From contig JACKAJ010000015.1 in the NCBI GenBank assembly GCA_020635135.1, positions 186,001 through 250,000 on the forward strand: a DNA stretch of 64,000 bases, written 5' to 3'. The translations under genes and the position numbers were made by a program. Below the pieces are notes generated by a model. That model searched no databases and was not told the origin of the DNA. It was given only the letters and a program-made list of their open reading frames with translations. Shown piece after piece: positions 25,446-34,251 of this stretch (position 1 is its first letter; every line of letters starts with the position of its first letter). This stretch comes from Halobacteriovoraceae bacterium. Lineage in GTDB: Bacteria; Bdellovibrionota; Bacteriovoracia; Bacteriovoracales; Bacteriovoracaceae.

Positions 25446-25660
25446 CAAATGGCCATTCCCTGCCATCTGGAGACTTCAGTAGGGAATTTAAAATCCTACT
25501 AAATTGTTCTCAGTATAAGTATCACCTTAGGAAATAACTTACGTCAACAATTTATTAAAATTCTTTATTAAAAAATTTTACTCAAAAATATTTTTATTTA
25601 GATCGTTGAAATCATTAAGCTTTGTTTGTTTAAATTTCTGTAAAAATAACTGACATTATC

Positions 25661-25675
25661 AGGAAATTATTTCCT
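25661..25675. promoter_or_regulatory. Perfect palindrome AGGAAAT-T-ATTTCCT
   Basis: A 7-bp inverted repeat around one base lies about 100 bp upstream of the pseudopilin gene. A half-like copy, AGGAAATAACTT, sits at 25529. It could be a regulator site; no protein can be assigned. Confidence 0.35.
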
Positions 25676-25778
25676 ATTCTTACAGGCCCTTTCACGAAAA
25701 TCACTTTCTTTTAAAAACTTGATGATTTCAATCAAGCCTCATTCAGAATATTTTTTCAATCTTCGATAAGAGATTAAT

Positions 25779-26585
25779 ATGAATTCAAAAGGCTTTTCAC
25801 TTATAGAAGTTCTCGTCTCTGCCGGCATTCTTGGCGTTGTCATCCTTGGTGTTATGCGAGTCAACGACCACCTCTGGCAAGTCGAAAGACGCTTTGAAGA
25901 AGCGAGTGATATATTAGAAATAACCAATAACCTCAAGCTCTATCTCGGTCACCAGCTAACCTGTATGGGTACTCTCTCTCAAGCTAAAGAGGAATCTGGC
26001 CCAGGAGAATTTGCCATACCCCTCTCGGGAACACTGCCTGGAATTCTCAATTTCAAGGGACGCGAATACTTATCGAGCTTTAAGCCCTTTGGAAAAATTC
26101 AAATTGAAGAGATCAGCTTTTCTCCGCATGAAGGGCATTTTACGGAAGATCAATTTGAGCGAGAGCGAGGTCTGCTCGATCTCAAAATCCATATAAGAGG
26201 AAGTGGTAAATCGATCACCAATCGCTACAAAATCATCCCACTATGGGTTTATGCTTCAAAAATTAAACAACAAGAAGCCAAAATTCTCTACTGTGATTCA
26301 GAGAAAAATGATATTACTAATCAAATCACTATCGCAGTCATGAACCAAGTGTGCAGTAGTTTCGAAGCTCGTTACGATTACAAGAAAGAACGCTGCCTAT
26401 TTTCTAATGACCATGAAGGAAAAATAAAAAAGGACATGTTTCAAAAAACTCTCTCCGAATCTCAAAAATCTCCCCAAAACATTCGTATGCAAGCTGGAGA
26501 CATGGATTTAGAGAAAATTGATATCAATAGTATGAACAAGATATTTGAGATGTTAATCAAATCAACCCAAGAGCCGAGTCAGTGA
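25779..26585 (+). CDS. Type IV pilin-like / type II secretion pseudopilin
   Basis: The N-terminus MNSKGFSLIEVLVSAGILGVV is a prepilin signal: a short basic leader, cleavage after Gly5, Phe as the new first residue, and Glu at position 5 of the mature protein, followed by one hydrophobic helix. The remaining 230 residues are soluble and contain four cysteines. The length suits a minor pseudopilin (GspJ/PilW-like) rather than a major pilin. It stands alone with a methyltransferase, apart from any pilus operon. The next gene starts inside its last codon (overlap of four bases). Confidence 0.85.
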   Translation: MNSKGFSLIEVLVSAGILGVVILGVMRVNDHLWQVERRFEEASDILEITNNLKLYLGHQLTCMGTLSQAKEESGPGEFAIPLSGTLPGILNFKGREYLSSFKPFGKIQIEEISFSPHEGHFTEDQFERERGLLDLKIHIRGSGKSITNRYKIIPLWVYASKIKQQEAKILYCDSEKNDITNQITIAVMNQVCSSFEARYDYKKERCLFSNDHEGKIKKDMFQKTLSESQKSPQNIRMQAGDMDLEKIDINSMNKIFEMLIKSTQEPSQ

Positions 26586-27235
26586 CAAAAAAAGGCTTCG
26601 ATCAGAAATACTGGGATGCCAATTATAGCAAAATGGATGAAATGGACGGCATTGGCAATGTCAAAGAACACGTCGATTATATCCATTCCGTCTTTGCTCT
26701 CGAACAAATCGATATTAGCTCCATTGCTGATTTTGGTTTTGGGACCGGACACCTCTTTAAGGCCCTTTTAAAAAAATTCATCCCCTACAAGGCCTATGGG
26801 ATTGAGCCTTCTAACTATATGTTTAAAAAAACGTCGGCAAAAAAACTTAGTCCTGTTCCTTCGACCAAAATTAAAATTGAAAATATTGATCTGCTCACTT
26901 GGGCCAGAAAGAAAAAACATTTTCACAAGCGCTTCGACTTAGGCGTGTGCACATCAGTCCTTCAATACCTTAGCGTTAAAGAAATCAATGAAGTCCTTCC
27001 TGTCCTCGCCCAAAGAGTAAAATACCTCTATTTGACGGTCCCTACCGACGTAGAGCTCGATCGCCAAATTGCAGAGCTCGAATTTCACGATACATACGCC
27101 AAAAGGCGGACTCAAAAGAAGTATCTCAAACTCTTAAGTCCTCACTTTACAATTGTTTCTAATAAAATTCTCGAGAGCAAAGTACACTTTGATCAAAAAG
27201 ATACTTTTTTCTGCGATTTACTCTATCGTTTTTAA
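26582..27235 (+). CDS. Class I SAM-dependent methyltransferase
   Basis: The 217-residue protein starts with GTG within the end of the pseudopilin gene. Motif I is ADFGFGTGHLFKALL (about residues 48-62), followed by the acidic ligand position in YGIEPSN and a motif IV-like LGVCTSVLQYL near residue 122. This is a Rossmann-fold methyltransferase of the Methyltransf_25/UbiE-like type. The substrate is not readable. The coupling to a pseudopilin gene is a hint that it may act on pilus or secretion components, but nothing proves this. The 3' end overlaps the convergent tsaE by four bases. Confidence 0.8.
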   Translation: MTKKGFDQKYWDANYSKMDEMDGIGNVKEHVDYIHSVFALEQIDISSIADFGFGTGHLFKALLKKFIPYKAYGIEPSNYMFKKTSAKKLSPVPSTKIKIENIDLLTWARKKKHFHKRFDLGVCTSVLQYLSVKEINEVLPVLAQRVKYLYLTVPTDVELDRQIAELEFHDTYAKRRTQKKYLKLLSPHFTIVSNKILESKVHFDQKDTFFCDLLYRF

Positions 27236-27681
27236 GAAAGCAGAGGATCAATCGAATAAAATTTAAGATCGCGAATATTGGGATTGTTTTCGTCGTTAAT
27301 GATAATTTCAAGCATGTAGTAAAAGAAATGATCGGGAACATAATTAACGAGCTGGCGAAAAAATTTGCCTCCCCATTCAGCAAGAAAAAATTCTTTTTGC
27401 TCTAAATATGTTGGAAGATCGAGATGAATAATCTCATCTACTGATTCTAAGCGATAAAAATCGGCATGAATCATGTCGTCGAGTTCACAAATAATGGAAT
27501 ATGTAGGGCTTAAAACTGAATCACCTGAAAAGTAACGAGCCAATGTCGTTTTACCTGCTCCCAGTGGTCCTTCTAAAAAAATAACTGAAGGACCTTCAAC
27601 ATCAGCTTTAATTTCACTAACGATATAGCTGTAGTCGTTTTCGTAAGCTTTCTTCCACTCTTTGATTAATTTTTTGTGCAT
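27232..27681 (-). CDS. tsaE: tRNA threonylcarbamoyladenosine biosynthesis ATPase TsaE
   Basis: TsaE drives turnover of the TsaB-TsaD complex that makes t6A37 in ANN-decoding tRNAs. The 149-residue protein has the Walker A motif GPLGAGKTTLARYF near residue 38, SPTYSIICEL, the HADFYRLESVDE segment and FLAEWG near residue 115, all family signatures. The size is typical. The stop of tsaE and the start of the nnr gene are arranged so that tsaE follows nnr by two bases; nnr-tsaE adjacency is common in bacteria. It is the last gene of the run glmM-pdxJ-nnr-tsaE. Confidence 0.95.
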   Translation of the reverse strand: MHKKLIKEWKKAYENDYSYIVSEIKADVEGPSVIFLEGPLGAGKTTLARYFSGDSVLSPTYSIICELDDMIHADFYRLESVDEIIHLDLPTYLEQKEFFLAEWGGKFFRQLVNYVPDHFFYYMLEIIINDENNPNIRDLKFYSIDPLLS

Positions 27682-27683
27682 AA

Positions 27684-29273
27684 CTATTTTACTTTAAAGT
27701 TTTCAATTTCATCGAAAGCCGTTGGAAGGCAATCGATAATTGAAGTGGCAGTCATCGCCCTCTCCCCCAACTCTTTCGCCGCAAAATGACCGGCCCTTGA
27801 GTGGATGAGCACCCCAAGCAAAATTGTCTTATCGATACTAACTATCTTTTGATAAAGAGAGACATTTTTTCTCAAGTTACTATCTTGAGCCAAAAGACCT
27901 CCGAGGATCCCAGCGAGAACATCCCCAACACCTCCAGTGGCCATCCCACTGTTTGGAAAATAGTTAAAGAAAGTATCACCTGATGGCAAACCTAGAAAAG
28001 AACATGGTCCTTTTAATATAACAGTCGCATTGGTTCTTTCCACAACTTCAGATAAATATTTTAATGGTTCCTTGAAGACTTCTTCTCTATCTTTTTCCAC
28101 CAATCTTGCCATCTCCCCGTAGTGAGGTGTGAGAACGGTAAGGCCAGAGCGACTTTGAAGAAGATTGGCATCTTCATTGAGATTGAGCACATTGATAGCG
28201 TCGGCATCGACCACCACAGGTCCTTGGTAGTGAGATAAAATCGCATGCACGGCCCTGCGTGAACGAGCAGATACCCCGAGTCCTGGACCAATGACAATAG
28301 AATCGTAGCGATTTAACCCGCTAAGGACTTTGTCCCATTTGGTTTCATCCGTAGGAATATAACCTGTCATAACTTCAGGAATGAGTCTTGAAATAAACTC
28401 TTGGTACTGTGGTTCCCATGTAGCCCCTGTAACTAAACCGGTCCCAACTTTTAAGGCTGACTGAGAAGCCAGGACTAAAGCGCCGGTAAGCCCATGTGAT
28501 CCTCCAAGAACGAGTGTATGCCCAAAAATTTTTTTATCTGCAAAGCGGTTTCTTTGTGCAGCTGTTTCAATCACATCATCTTCTGTGGTCAAGTACTTAT
28601 TGCCTTGATCTTCTAGGACCTGCGGAAAACCTACGTTGATGTTGATAAGACTTCCAGTGTACTCAGCGCCATTAGAAATGTAACAACCAACTTTTGGAAA
28701 GCCAATGGAGTAGACTAAATCAGCTTTAACGGCATTCCCTATCACATTTCCAGTGTTAGTATCGACTCCAGTAGGGAGATCAATCGAAATTGTATAGCTG
28801 CTATTTTCATTGATTGAATTGATAACATCGTAGAGAAAATCACTTAGAGGAAGTCTTGCGCCAGTGCCCAAGATGGCGTCCACTATTATATGCTTACTCA
28901 TGTTTTGATAAAAATAAGAATTGAGAGTTTCAACTTTTTCTAACGGGCTAACTTTCACTCCAAAAAGTTCAGCAATTTCCATTTGGCGTTTCATTTCAGA
29001 AGAAGTTTTCCCATCTTCTGCCAAAACAAAAGCGCGAACATTATAGCCTGCATTGGTAAGATAGCGAGCGAGAGCGAGACCGTCGGCTCCGTTATTCCCT
29101 CTTCCAATTAAAAATACGAGTGAAAAATCACTGACTTCTTTAAGCACTTGTTTTTCAATTTTATGAGCAAGAATTGAGCCCACATTTTCAATGATCGTCG
29201 CTTCAGTGAGTTTGTACTCAGAAAAAGTCACCTTTTCAATTTCTTGCATTTCATTTTGATCGACGATACGCAT
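27684..29273 (-). CDS. nnr: Bifunctional NAD(P)H-hydrate epimerase / ADP-dependent dehydratase
   Basis: Nnr repairs NADHX and NADPHX. The N-terminal epimerase domain (about residues 1-215) has the YjeF_N motifs GRGNNGADGLALAR and VDAILGTG. The C-terminal dehydratase domain (about 235-525) has LVLGGSHGLTGA, VVDADAIN, LTPHYGEMARL and the NSGMATGGVGDVLAG signature of the ribokinase-like fold. 529 residues is normal for the fused form. The start overlaps the end of pdxJ by 23 bases, and tsaE follows immediately, so translation is probably coupled across the group. Confidence 0.95.
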   Translation of the reverse strand: MRIVDQNEMQEIEKVTFSEYKLTEATIIENVGSILAHKIEKQVLKEVSDFSLVFLIGRGNNGADGLALARYLTNAGYNVRAFVLAEDGKTSSEMKRQMEIAELFGVKVSPLEKVETLNSYFYQNMSKHIIVDAILGTGARLPLSDFLYDVINSINENSSYTISIDLPTGVDTNTGNVIGNAVKADLVYSIGFPKVGCYISNGAEYTGSLININVGFPQVLEDQGNKYLTTEDDVIETAAQRNRFADKKIFGHTLVLGGSHGLTGALVLASQSALKVGTGLVTGATWEPQYQEFISRLIPEVMTGYIPTDETKWDKVLSGLNRYDSIVIGPGLGVSARSRRAVHAILSHYQGPVVVDADAINVLNLNEDANLLQSRSGLTVLTPHYGEMARLVEKDREEVFKEPLKYLSEVVERTNATVILKGPCSFLGLPSGDTFFNYFPNSGMATGGVGDVLAGILGGLLAQDSNLRKNVSLYQKIVSIDKTILLGVLIHSRAGHFAAKELGERAMTATSIIDCLPTAFDEIENFKVK

Positions 29274-30042
29274 TTTGATCCTTTATCGTGTATAAGTTAT
29301 CCATCAAAGAGCGAAAGGATTTCACCACTGGGCCCAACCCATCAAAGATAGCTTGAGAGATAATCCAATGACCTACATTGTACTCTTCAAAAAGATCTTC
29401 CTCAAGAAGAGGTTTCATCATGGGAAGTGTCAGCCCATGACCGGCATGGCAGTGAATATCTTGAGCATTTAATAGTTTTTTTGAAATTCTAAAATTTTGA
29501 AGAAACTCGTCAGTATCTTTTTTTGCTAAAAACATCTTAGCAAATTCTCCCGTATGAATTTCCACAGCATCAATAGGAAGATTAAAAGTTTTTTCTAAAA
29601 CTTCTTCTTGGGACTCTAAAAAAAGTGAAATTTTAAGCTCTGGAAGATAGGACTTCAAAGTTTCACAAGTCTTTTTTATTTTTTCAAAGTTTTTTGGATT
29701 GAGAATATCAAGCCCACCTTCCGTGGTTTTTTCTTCTCTTTTTTCTGGAACTAAACAAACCCAATCCGGTCTCGATTCAACCGCGATATTAGTGACTTCT
29801 TGTTCACAAGCCATCTCTAAATTAAAAAGTGCTTTCTTTTCTGTTGTAATATTTCTTACATCAAACACATCGTAAGTTTGAATATGCCGACGATCTTCTC
29901 GCAAGTGAATGGTAATTTGATCGGCGCCAAAATCCAGTGCCGTCCTTGCGGCATCTGCAACGGAAGGGTATGCTTCCCCCCGCGCTTGTCTTACGGTGGC
30001 CACATGATCAATATTAACACCTAAGCGTATTTTTGAGCTCAA
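29251..30042 (-). CDS. pdxJ: Pyridoxine 5'-phosphate synthase PdxJ
   Basis: PdxJ condenses deoxyxylulose 5-phosphate with aminoacetone phosphate to make pyridoxine 5'-phosphate in the DXP-dependent vitamin B6 route. The N-terminus RLGVNIDHVATVRQARG is diagnostic, followed by ADQITIHLREDRRHI with the active-site His, and HAGHGL near residue 200. The 263-residue length is slightly above the usual 240. It overlaps glmM by four bases upstream and nnr by 23 bases downstream, so it sits mid-operon. Several PLP enzymes (cysteine desulfurase, GcvP, PglE domain) occur in the same window. Confidence 0.97.
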   Translation of the reverse strand: MSSKIRLGVNIDHVATVRQARGEAYPSVADAARTALDFGADQITIHLREDRRHIQTYDVFDVRNITTEKKALFNLEMACEQEVTNIAVESRPDWVCLVPEKREEKTTEGGLDILNPKNFEKIKKTCETLKSYLPELKISLFLESQEEVLEKTFNLPIDAVEIHTGEFAKMFLAKKDTDEFLQNFRISKKLLNAQDIHCHAGHGLTLPMMKPLLEEDLFEEYNVGHWIISQAIFDGLGPVVKSFRSLMDNLYTIKDQNAYRRSK

Positions 30043-31424
30043 ACCATTTCTCCAATTTCTTTATTGAGAACATCTGCCAATTGATCGCAGTAAACTTGAA
30101 TTTTTCCTTCATTAGCCCCTTCCACCATCACTCGGGCCAGAGATTCGGTTCCTGAATAGCGAAGGAGGACTCTCCCGTCACCGGCCAGTTCTTTTTCAAT
30201 TTTTTGAACTTCGGCATTCACTTTATCGAGATTCTTAAAAGGAATTTTCTGTTTAACTGGCACATTCTTTAAAACTTGTGGGAAGAGATCGATATCTTTC
30301 ACCAATTCGCTAAGAGGTTTTTGATAAAATTTCAAACACTCAATCACTTTGAGAGCCGCTAAAATTCCATCTCCAGTCGTCGCATAGTTTTTAAAAATCA
30401 AATGGCCAGAAGGTTCCCCTCCGAAGACGGCCCCTGATTGCATCATTTTTTCAACAATATAGCGATCTCCCACTTTGGTTCTGGAAAATTTAATTTTTTT
30501 ACCGAGAAGAAACTTCTCAAGCCCAGAGTTAGACATAACAGTTCCAACAACTTGATGTTTTCCATCCAGCTCATCTCTTTCTTTGAGATAATTAGAAAGA
30601 AGTCCTAGTAACTTATCTCCAGGAATCACTCTCCCTTGTTCATCGATCATGATAAGGCGATCCCCATCCCCATCGAGACAAATTCCAATATCCGCCCGGT
30701 ATTCTTTAACCGCTTGAGCGCAGTTATCGGGATGAAGGGCCCCACACTTGTCGTTGATATTCAAACCATTGGGGTTAACCCCAAGAGGAATAACCTCTGC
30801 TTCCAATTCTTCAAAAATCATCGGGGCCACTCGATAACCAGCTCCATTAGCACAATCCACCACCAGGCGGATACCATCCAAAGACTGTGCTAGCTGATAA
30901 GCACTTTTGGCGTGAACAATATAGCGACCAATAACTTCGTCTAAGCGCTTGGCCCTTCCCAGCTCTCCATTAGTTTTTGGAACCAAGAGGTCGGGATTTT
31001 TTATCAGATTTTCTAACTCAAGCTCAACTATATCGGGGAGCTTGTGACCGGTTCTATCAAAAATTTTAATTCCATTATCATAATAAGGGTTGTGGCTAGC
31101 ACTAATCATAACCCCAGCATCGGCGCGCATGGAATTTGTGACGAAGGCCACTCCTGGAGTAGGAAGAGGTCCTGTAAAAATCGCTCGTCCCCCTTGTGAA
31201 CAAACCCCAGAGGCAAAAGCTTGCTCTAACATATAACAACTTAATCTTGTATCTTTACCAATAATGATCAGCGGGCGTTGTCTTTTAAAGCCACTGGTTT
31301 CATTTTTTTGAAAGTAAGAAGTTACTGCGCGGCCTAAGGCAATGGCCACTTCACTGGTCATGGGGTAAACGTTTGCTTTCCCTCGGATTCCATCGGTGCC
31401 GAAAAGTGTTCTGCTTGTAGTCAT
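30039..31424 (-). CDS. glmM: Phosphoglucosamine mutase GlmM
   Basis: GlmM converts glucosamine-6-phosphate to glucosamine-1-phosphate on the way to UDP-GlcNAc, the precursor for peptidoglycan and for the bacillosamine pathway encoded at 47-52 kb. FGTDGIRG opens the protein. The phosphoserine loop ISASHNPYYDNGIK lies near residue 105, the metal loop LDGDGDR near 248, and the sugar-binding GGEPSGH near 335. The C-terminal RYSGTE phosphate site is intact. At 461 residues it is slightly longer than usual. It is the first gene of the glmM-pdxJ-nnr-tsaE run. Confidence 0.97.
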   Translation of the reverse strand: MTTSRTLFGTDGIRGKANVYPMTSEVAIALGRAVTSYFQKNETSGFKRQRPLIIIGKDTRLSCYMLEQAFASGVCSQGGRAIFTGPLPTPGVAFVTNSMRADAGVMISASHNPYYDNGIKIFDRTGHKLPDIVELELENLIKNPDLLVPKTNGELGRAKRLDEVIGRYIVHAKSAYQLAQSLDGIRLVVDCANGAGYRVAPMIFEELEAEVIPLGVNPNGLNINDKCGALHPDNCAQAVKEYRADIGICLDGDGDRLIMIDEQGRVIPGDKLLGLLSNYLKERDELDGKHQVVGTVMSNSGLEKFLLGKKIKFSRTKVGDRYIVEKMMQSGAVFGGEPSGHLIFKNYATTGDGILAALKVIECLKFYQKPLSELVKDIDLFPQVLKNVPVKQKIPFKNLDKVNAEVQKIEKELAGDGRVLLRYSGTESLARVMVEGANEGKIQVYCDQLADVLNKEIGEMV

Positions 31425-31470
31425 AAATAAGCCTTCCTTTGCCTATTTTTAGCTCAAAGCACTTAAAAAT

Positions 31471-31490
31471 AAAAGAACATAAGTTCTTTT
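31471..31490 (-). terminator. Terminator after the PilZ-GAF-AAA+ regulator gene
   Basis: AAAAGAAC-ATAA-GTTCTTTT forms an 8-bp stem just downstream of the regulator gene. On the minus strand it runs into TTTTATTTTT. It separates the regulator from glmM. Confidence 0.55.
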
Positions 31491-31496
31491 TGTCTC

Positions 31497-33485
31497 TTAA
31501 GCGGCTTTGGGTAATTGAAAAATTTTGGTATCCTCGTCGATATCCTTTTTACGCTTGGATTTTTCAAGCACCTGAAGTTTCTCATAGGTTTTTTCACAAG
31601 CTATGAGCTTCTTTCTCAAGGCTTCACGGCTGATCCCCATGGCCTCAGCTGCTCGCGATTTGTTGCCTTTATAGCGCTTGATTTCTGCCAGCATAATCTC
31701 TCTTTCCACTAACAACACCCGGTCTTTCAAATCAATCGAGTGGTCGTTGATATAGGGAATTTCTGCAGAAACTCGAGGATTAATAGGAGCCTTGAGTATC
31801 GGTAAAATGGTATCGTCAACGTTGGTGATTACGTGATTTTTAGGATTGTAGCGCACTAACCTTGCGATCGCTGTTTTCAATTCGTAAACGTTTCCTGGCC
31901 ATTCATACTCAACCAAGGCATCTTTTATTTCATCAGAGAAAACTTTTTGGAGAAAACCTTGAGCCTTACACTCTTTGGCCAAAAAGTAATCGACTAATTC
32001 AATGATATCTTTTTTACGGTTTCTTAAAGCTTGCATGCGAAGCACGTTTTGATTGCAATAATCAAAGAACTCCTGAATGATACTTCCATTTTGATAGAGC
32101 TCATCCAGCTCTTCAGTGGAAGTAAAAAAGCAGCGAAGATCAAGCTCTGTTTTATCATCTGCGAGAAGGGAGCGATTGAGAGTTTCCACCAGCCTTCTCT
32201 GAAGTGTTTTAGGAAATTTATCGATGTCGCGAAAGCAAATGCTTCCCCCTGAACACTTTTCAATCCATCCAATATTGTCGTCTTTTCCCCACAACTTTTC
32301 TTCCATCTCGATAGCACTCATGCTGTTGCAATCCACTACCTCGTAGTCGTGAATACCTCGTGCGCCCTCTGAATGAAGAATGCGAGCATAAAGTTCTTTC
32401 CCCGTCCCTTTCTCTCCAACAATTGTTTGAGGAGTTGGAAGGTCTTTAAGTTTGAGAATCGTTCTACGAAGATCCATCGTATGTTGAGATTTTCCAATCC
32501 AAACAATATTTCGAGCAAAAGGAGCACTGAATCTTCTGATCAATGATTTCTTAGAAACCGGGTTATACTGACTAAAGAAACAAGAATAAATGAGTGAAAG
32601 AAGCTTCATCACTTTCTCATCTTCTTCAGTAAAACGGTCTTGGTTTCTTTTGTTGGCCACTTGAATGGCCCCAATAATTTTATCTTCTCTGTTGGTGATC
32701 GGGTTACAAATGACAGACTTGGTTTTAACCCCAAGTTTTTTATCGATCTTATCAAAAAAGCGAATTTTGCTATGGCTAGAATCGATATTCAGAGAGACCC
32801 CTGTGGTAAAAACTGAACCAGCGACCCCTTTTCGATAATCAAAGCGCAAGTGTTTTTTACTAATCCCCACCGCATGGCTTGCTTCCAGTTGGTTTGTTTC
32901 TGTGTTGATAAGAAAAATAACGGCTCTCTGAGCATTGAGAATTCTCGTCGTTTCTTCGAGCATCGAATCGATAAAACCCTCTTGGTTAGCAAAATTGGTA
33001 ATATCTTTAAAAAGTGAAAGCATGAGCGAGAACATCTCAAAGCCTTCAGTAAGATCGGAGTAACTTTCAGAGAGGGCCAAGTTTCTTAAACAATCTTTTA
33101 GGCGCTCTTGACCGAAGTGATTGATCAATTGCCCTAAGAATCGGCTCATTTTGTCTCTGTCTTCGACTTCTTCAATTTCAGCTCCATAACTCATCGTCGG
33201 ATCATCAATGTGACCAGAAAACGCCCGAACAATTATGGCCGAAACATCAAAACGCAATCGACGGTAATTCACAGAGATACTAATAGTATCACCGATAGAC
33301 ATCTTGTGACGGCTTTTGAAACCAAGACCAGTTATACTCACGTCAGTGACTTGCAAGTCATCAATAAAAACGCCACGCTCACTAAATGGATCATCGTGTT
33401 CTACAGTTACTTGGACGTCGTCGCTGGATTCTATAGGTATTCTAAAAGATTTAAAAAACCTAAACTCCGATAAACTTCTGATCAT
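31497..33485 (-). CDS. PilZ-GAF-AAA+-Fis regulator lacking the GAFTGA loop
   Basis: The 662-residue protein has four parts. PilZ-like residues 5-115 carry D48-V-S-I-T-G53, but the usual RxxxR is imperfect. GAF is about 165-305. A sigma54-activator-type AAA+ domain is about 325-560 with Walker A GEKGTGK (357-363), a weak Walker B SICFRDID and WPGNVYELKTA. A Fis-type helix-turn-helix closes the protein (NKSRAAEAMGISREALRKKL). Between LWG (398-400) and CSGGSICF only about ten residues remain, so the GAFTGA loop that contacts sigma54 is deleted. It therefore probably acts by DNA binding, perhaps with sigma70, in response to GAF or c-di-GMP signals. Confidence 0.85.
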   Translation of the reverse strand: MIRSLSEFRFFKSFRIPIESSDDVQVTVEHDDPFSERGVFIDDLQVTDVSITGLGFKSRHKMSIGDTISISVNYRRLRFDVSAIIVRAFSGHIDDPTMSYGAEIEEVEDRDKMSRFLGQLINHFGQERLKDCLRNLALSESYSDLTEGFEMFSLMLSLFKDITNFANQEGFIDSMLEETTRILNAQRAVIFLINTETNQLEASHAVGISKKHLRFDYRKGVAGSVFTTGVSLNIDSSHSKIRFFDKIDKKLGVKTKSVICNPITNREDKIIGAIQVANKRNQDRFTEEDEKVMKLLSLIYSCFFSQYNPVSKKSLIRRFSAPFARNIVWIGKSQHTMDLRRTILKLKDLPTPQTIVGEKGTGKELYARILHSEGARGIHDYEVVDCNSMSAIEMEEKLWGKDDNIGWIEKCSGGSICFRDIDKFPKTLQRRLVETLNRSLLADDKTELDLRCFFTSTEELDELYQNGSIIQEFFDYCNQNVLRMQALRNRKKDIIELVDYFLAKECKAQGFLQKVFSDEIKDALVEYEWPGNVYELKTAIARLVRYNPKNHVITNVDDTILPILKAPINPRVSAEIPYINDHSIDLKDRVLLVEREIMLAEIKRYKGNKSRAAEAMGISREALRKKLIACEKTYEKLQVLEKSKRKKDIDEDTKIFQLPKAA

Positions 33486-33786
33486 GATTCACTCCTTATA
33501 CATGTTCTCATTGTGCCTATCGGAGTTGGCAATTAAAGCTTTAATGGAAAAATTAGGATACCCGACAATAGAGCTCCCCCTTTTAGAATAAAAAAGGCGA
33601 AACCATTTTTAAGGGGGGCTTAGATTTGGTTTCGCCTCTATTTTAAAGTTAAGGATTTCTACTCACGTTCTGCTACAATATTTCGCTTTTCGCACTCACT
33701 TTCACTTGAACATTTCGCTCTGGTACTCAAAGCAACAACCACAACTTCCACTTCAACATTAGCTTCAACGATTCGACACTTAACTC
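33486..33786 (-). other. 301-bp gap with terminator and a short open relic
   Basis: Besides the terminator at 33595-33637, one minus-strand frame stays open for about 42 codons from near 33785 to a TAG at 33659-33661. It reads VKCRIVEANVEVEVVVVALS... and later AKCSSESECEKR. It lacks an ATG; a GTG is internal. It may be a short gene with an unusual start or a decayed copy. It lies on the transcript of the three exported-protein genes. Confidence 0.35.
33595..33637 (-). terminator. Rho-independent terminator of the small exported-protein operon
   Basis: AGGCGAAACCA (33595-33605) and TGGTTTCGCCT (33627-33637) form a perfect 11-bp stem. On the minus strand a T run (TTTTTATTC) follows at once. 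It ends transcription coming from 35083 and protects the divergent side of the regulator gene. Confidence 0.75.
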
Positions 33787-34233
33787 TTATAATTCATCAC
33801 AATTCAAAACAAACTTATAGCTTTCGCCATCTGGAAATTCTATAACGGCATCAGCTGTAGCTCTATTTCCTTCAAGATCTTTGATCTCCAAAGTTAGGCT
33901 TTGTTCGATGGGAATATCCATGAAATCAGCCTCTGAAGATCCTTTATAATAAACCGAAGAACTCGACTCATTAAATTCAGTCACATTGTAATAGATTGCG
34001 AATTCCTCATCATTCAGCATAAACCCATCAACCAGCCCATTAGCTTCATATTCTGCCTTGGAACCCTGATAGATCCGAATTTCGCCCTCATTATTGACAC
34101 TGTCGATAAAAAACGCAGCATCGGCCATTTCTTCTCCCTCGGCGGCAGTGCAAATCCACTGACTTCCCGTTGCCGCAAAAGTCGATTGGATTAAACTACC
34201 TAGCACTAAAATTGTCGTCATTGTCTTTTTCAT
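33787..34233 (-). CDS. Small exported protein of unknown function (third of three)
   Basis: The product of 148 residues has a signal peptide (MKKTMTTILVLGSLIQSTFA, cleavage near AA-TG). The acidic mature part has two cysteines, one near each end (QWICTA and LNCDEL), so a single disulfide could clamp the fold. No family is recognised. The same layout (signal, acidic body, terminal cysteines) recurs in the two genes upstream, which suggests they descend from duplication. AGGATAAAGAAAA precedes the ATG. Confidence 0.6.
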   Translation of the reverse strand: MKKTMTTILVLGSLIQSTFAATGSQWICTAAEGEEMADAAFFIDSVNNEGEIRIYQGSKAEYEANGLVDGFMLNDEEFAIYYNVTEFNESSSSVYYKGSSEADFMDIPIEQSLTLEIKDLEGNRATADAVIEFPDGESYKFVLNCDEL

Positions 34234-34251
34234 TTTTCTTTATCCTTTTGA

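Larger units (their letters stand above)
25407..25778. other. 372-bp divergent regulatory region (Rrf2 gene / pseudopilin gene)
   Basis: No gene is seen. The region is very AT-rich and holds several palindromes listed separately. CTTGAT/ATCAAG (25718-25736) lies 42 bp before the pseudopilin start. AGGAAATAACTT at 25529-25540 resembles half of the palindrome at 25661-25675. Confidence 0.4.
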
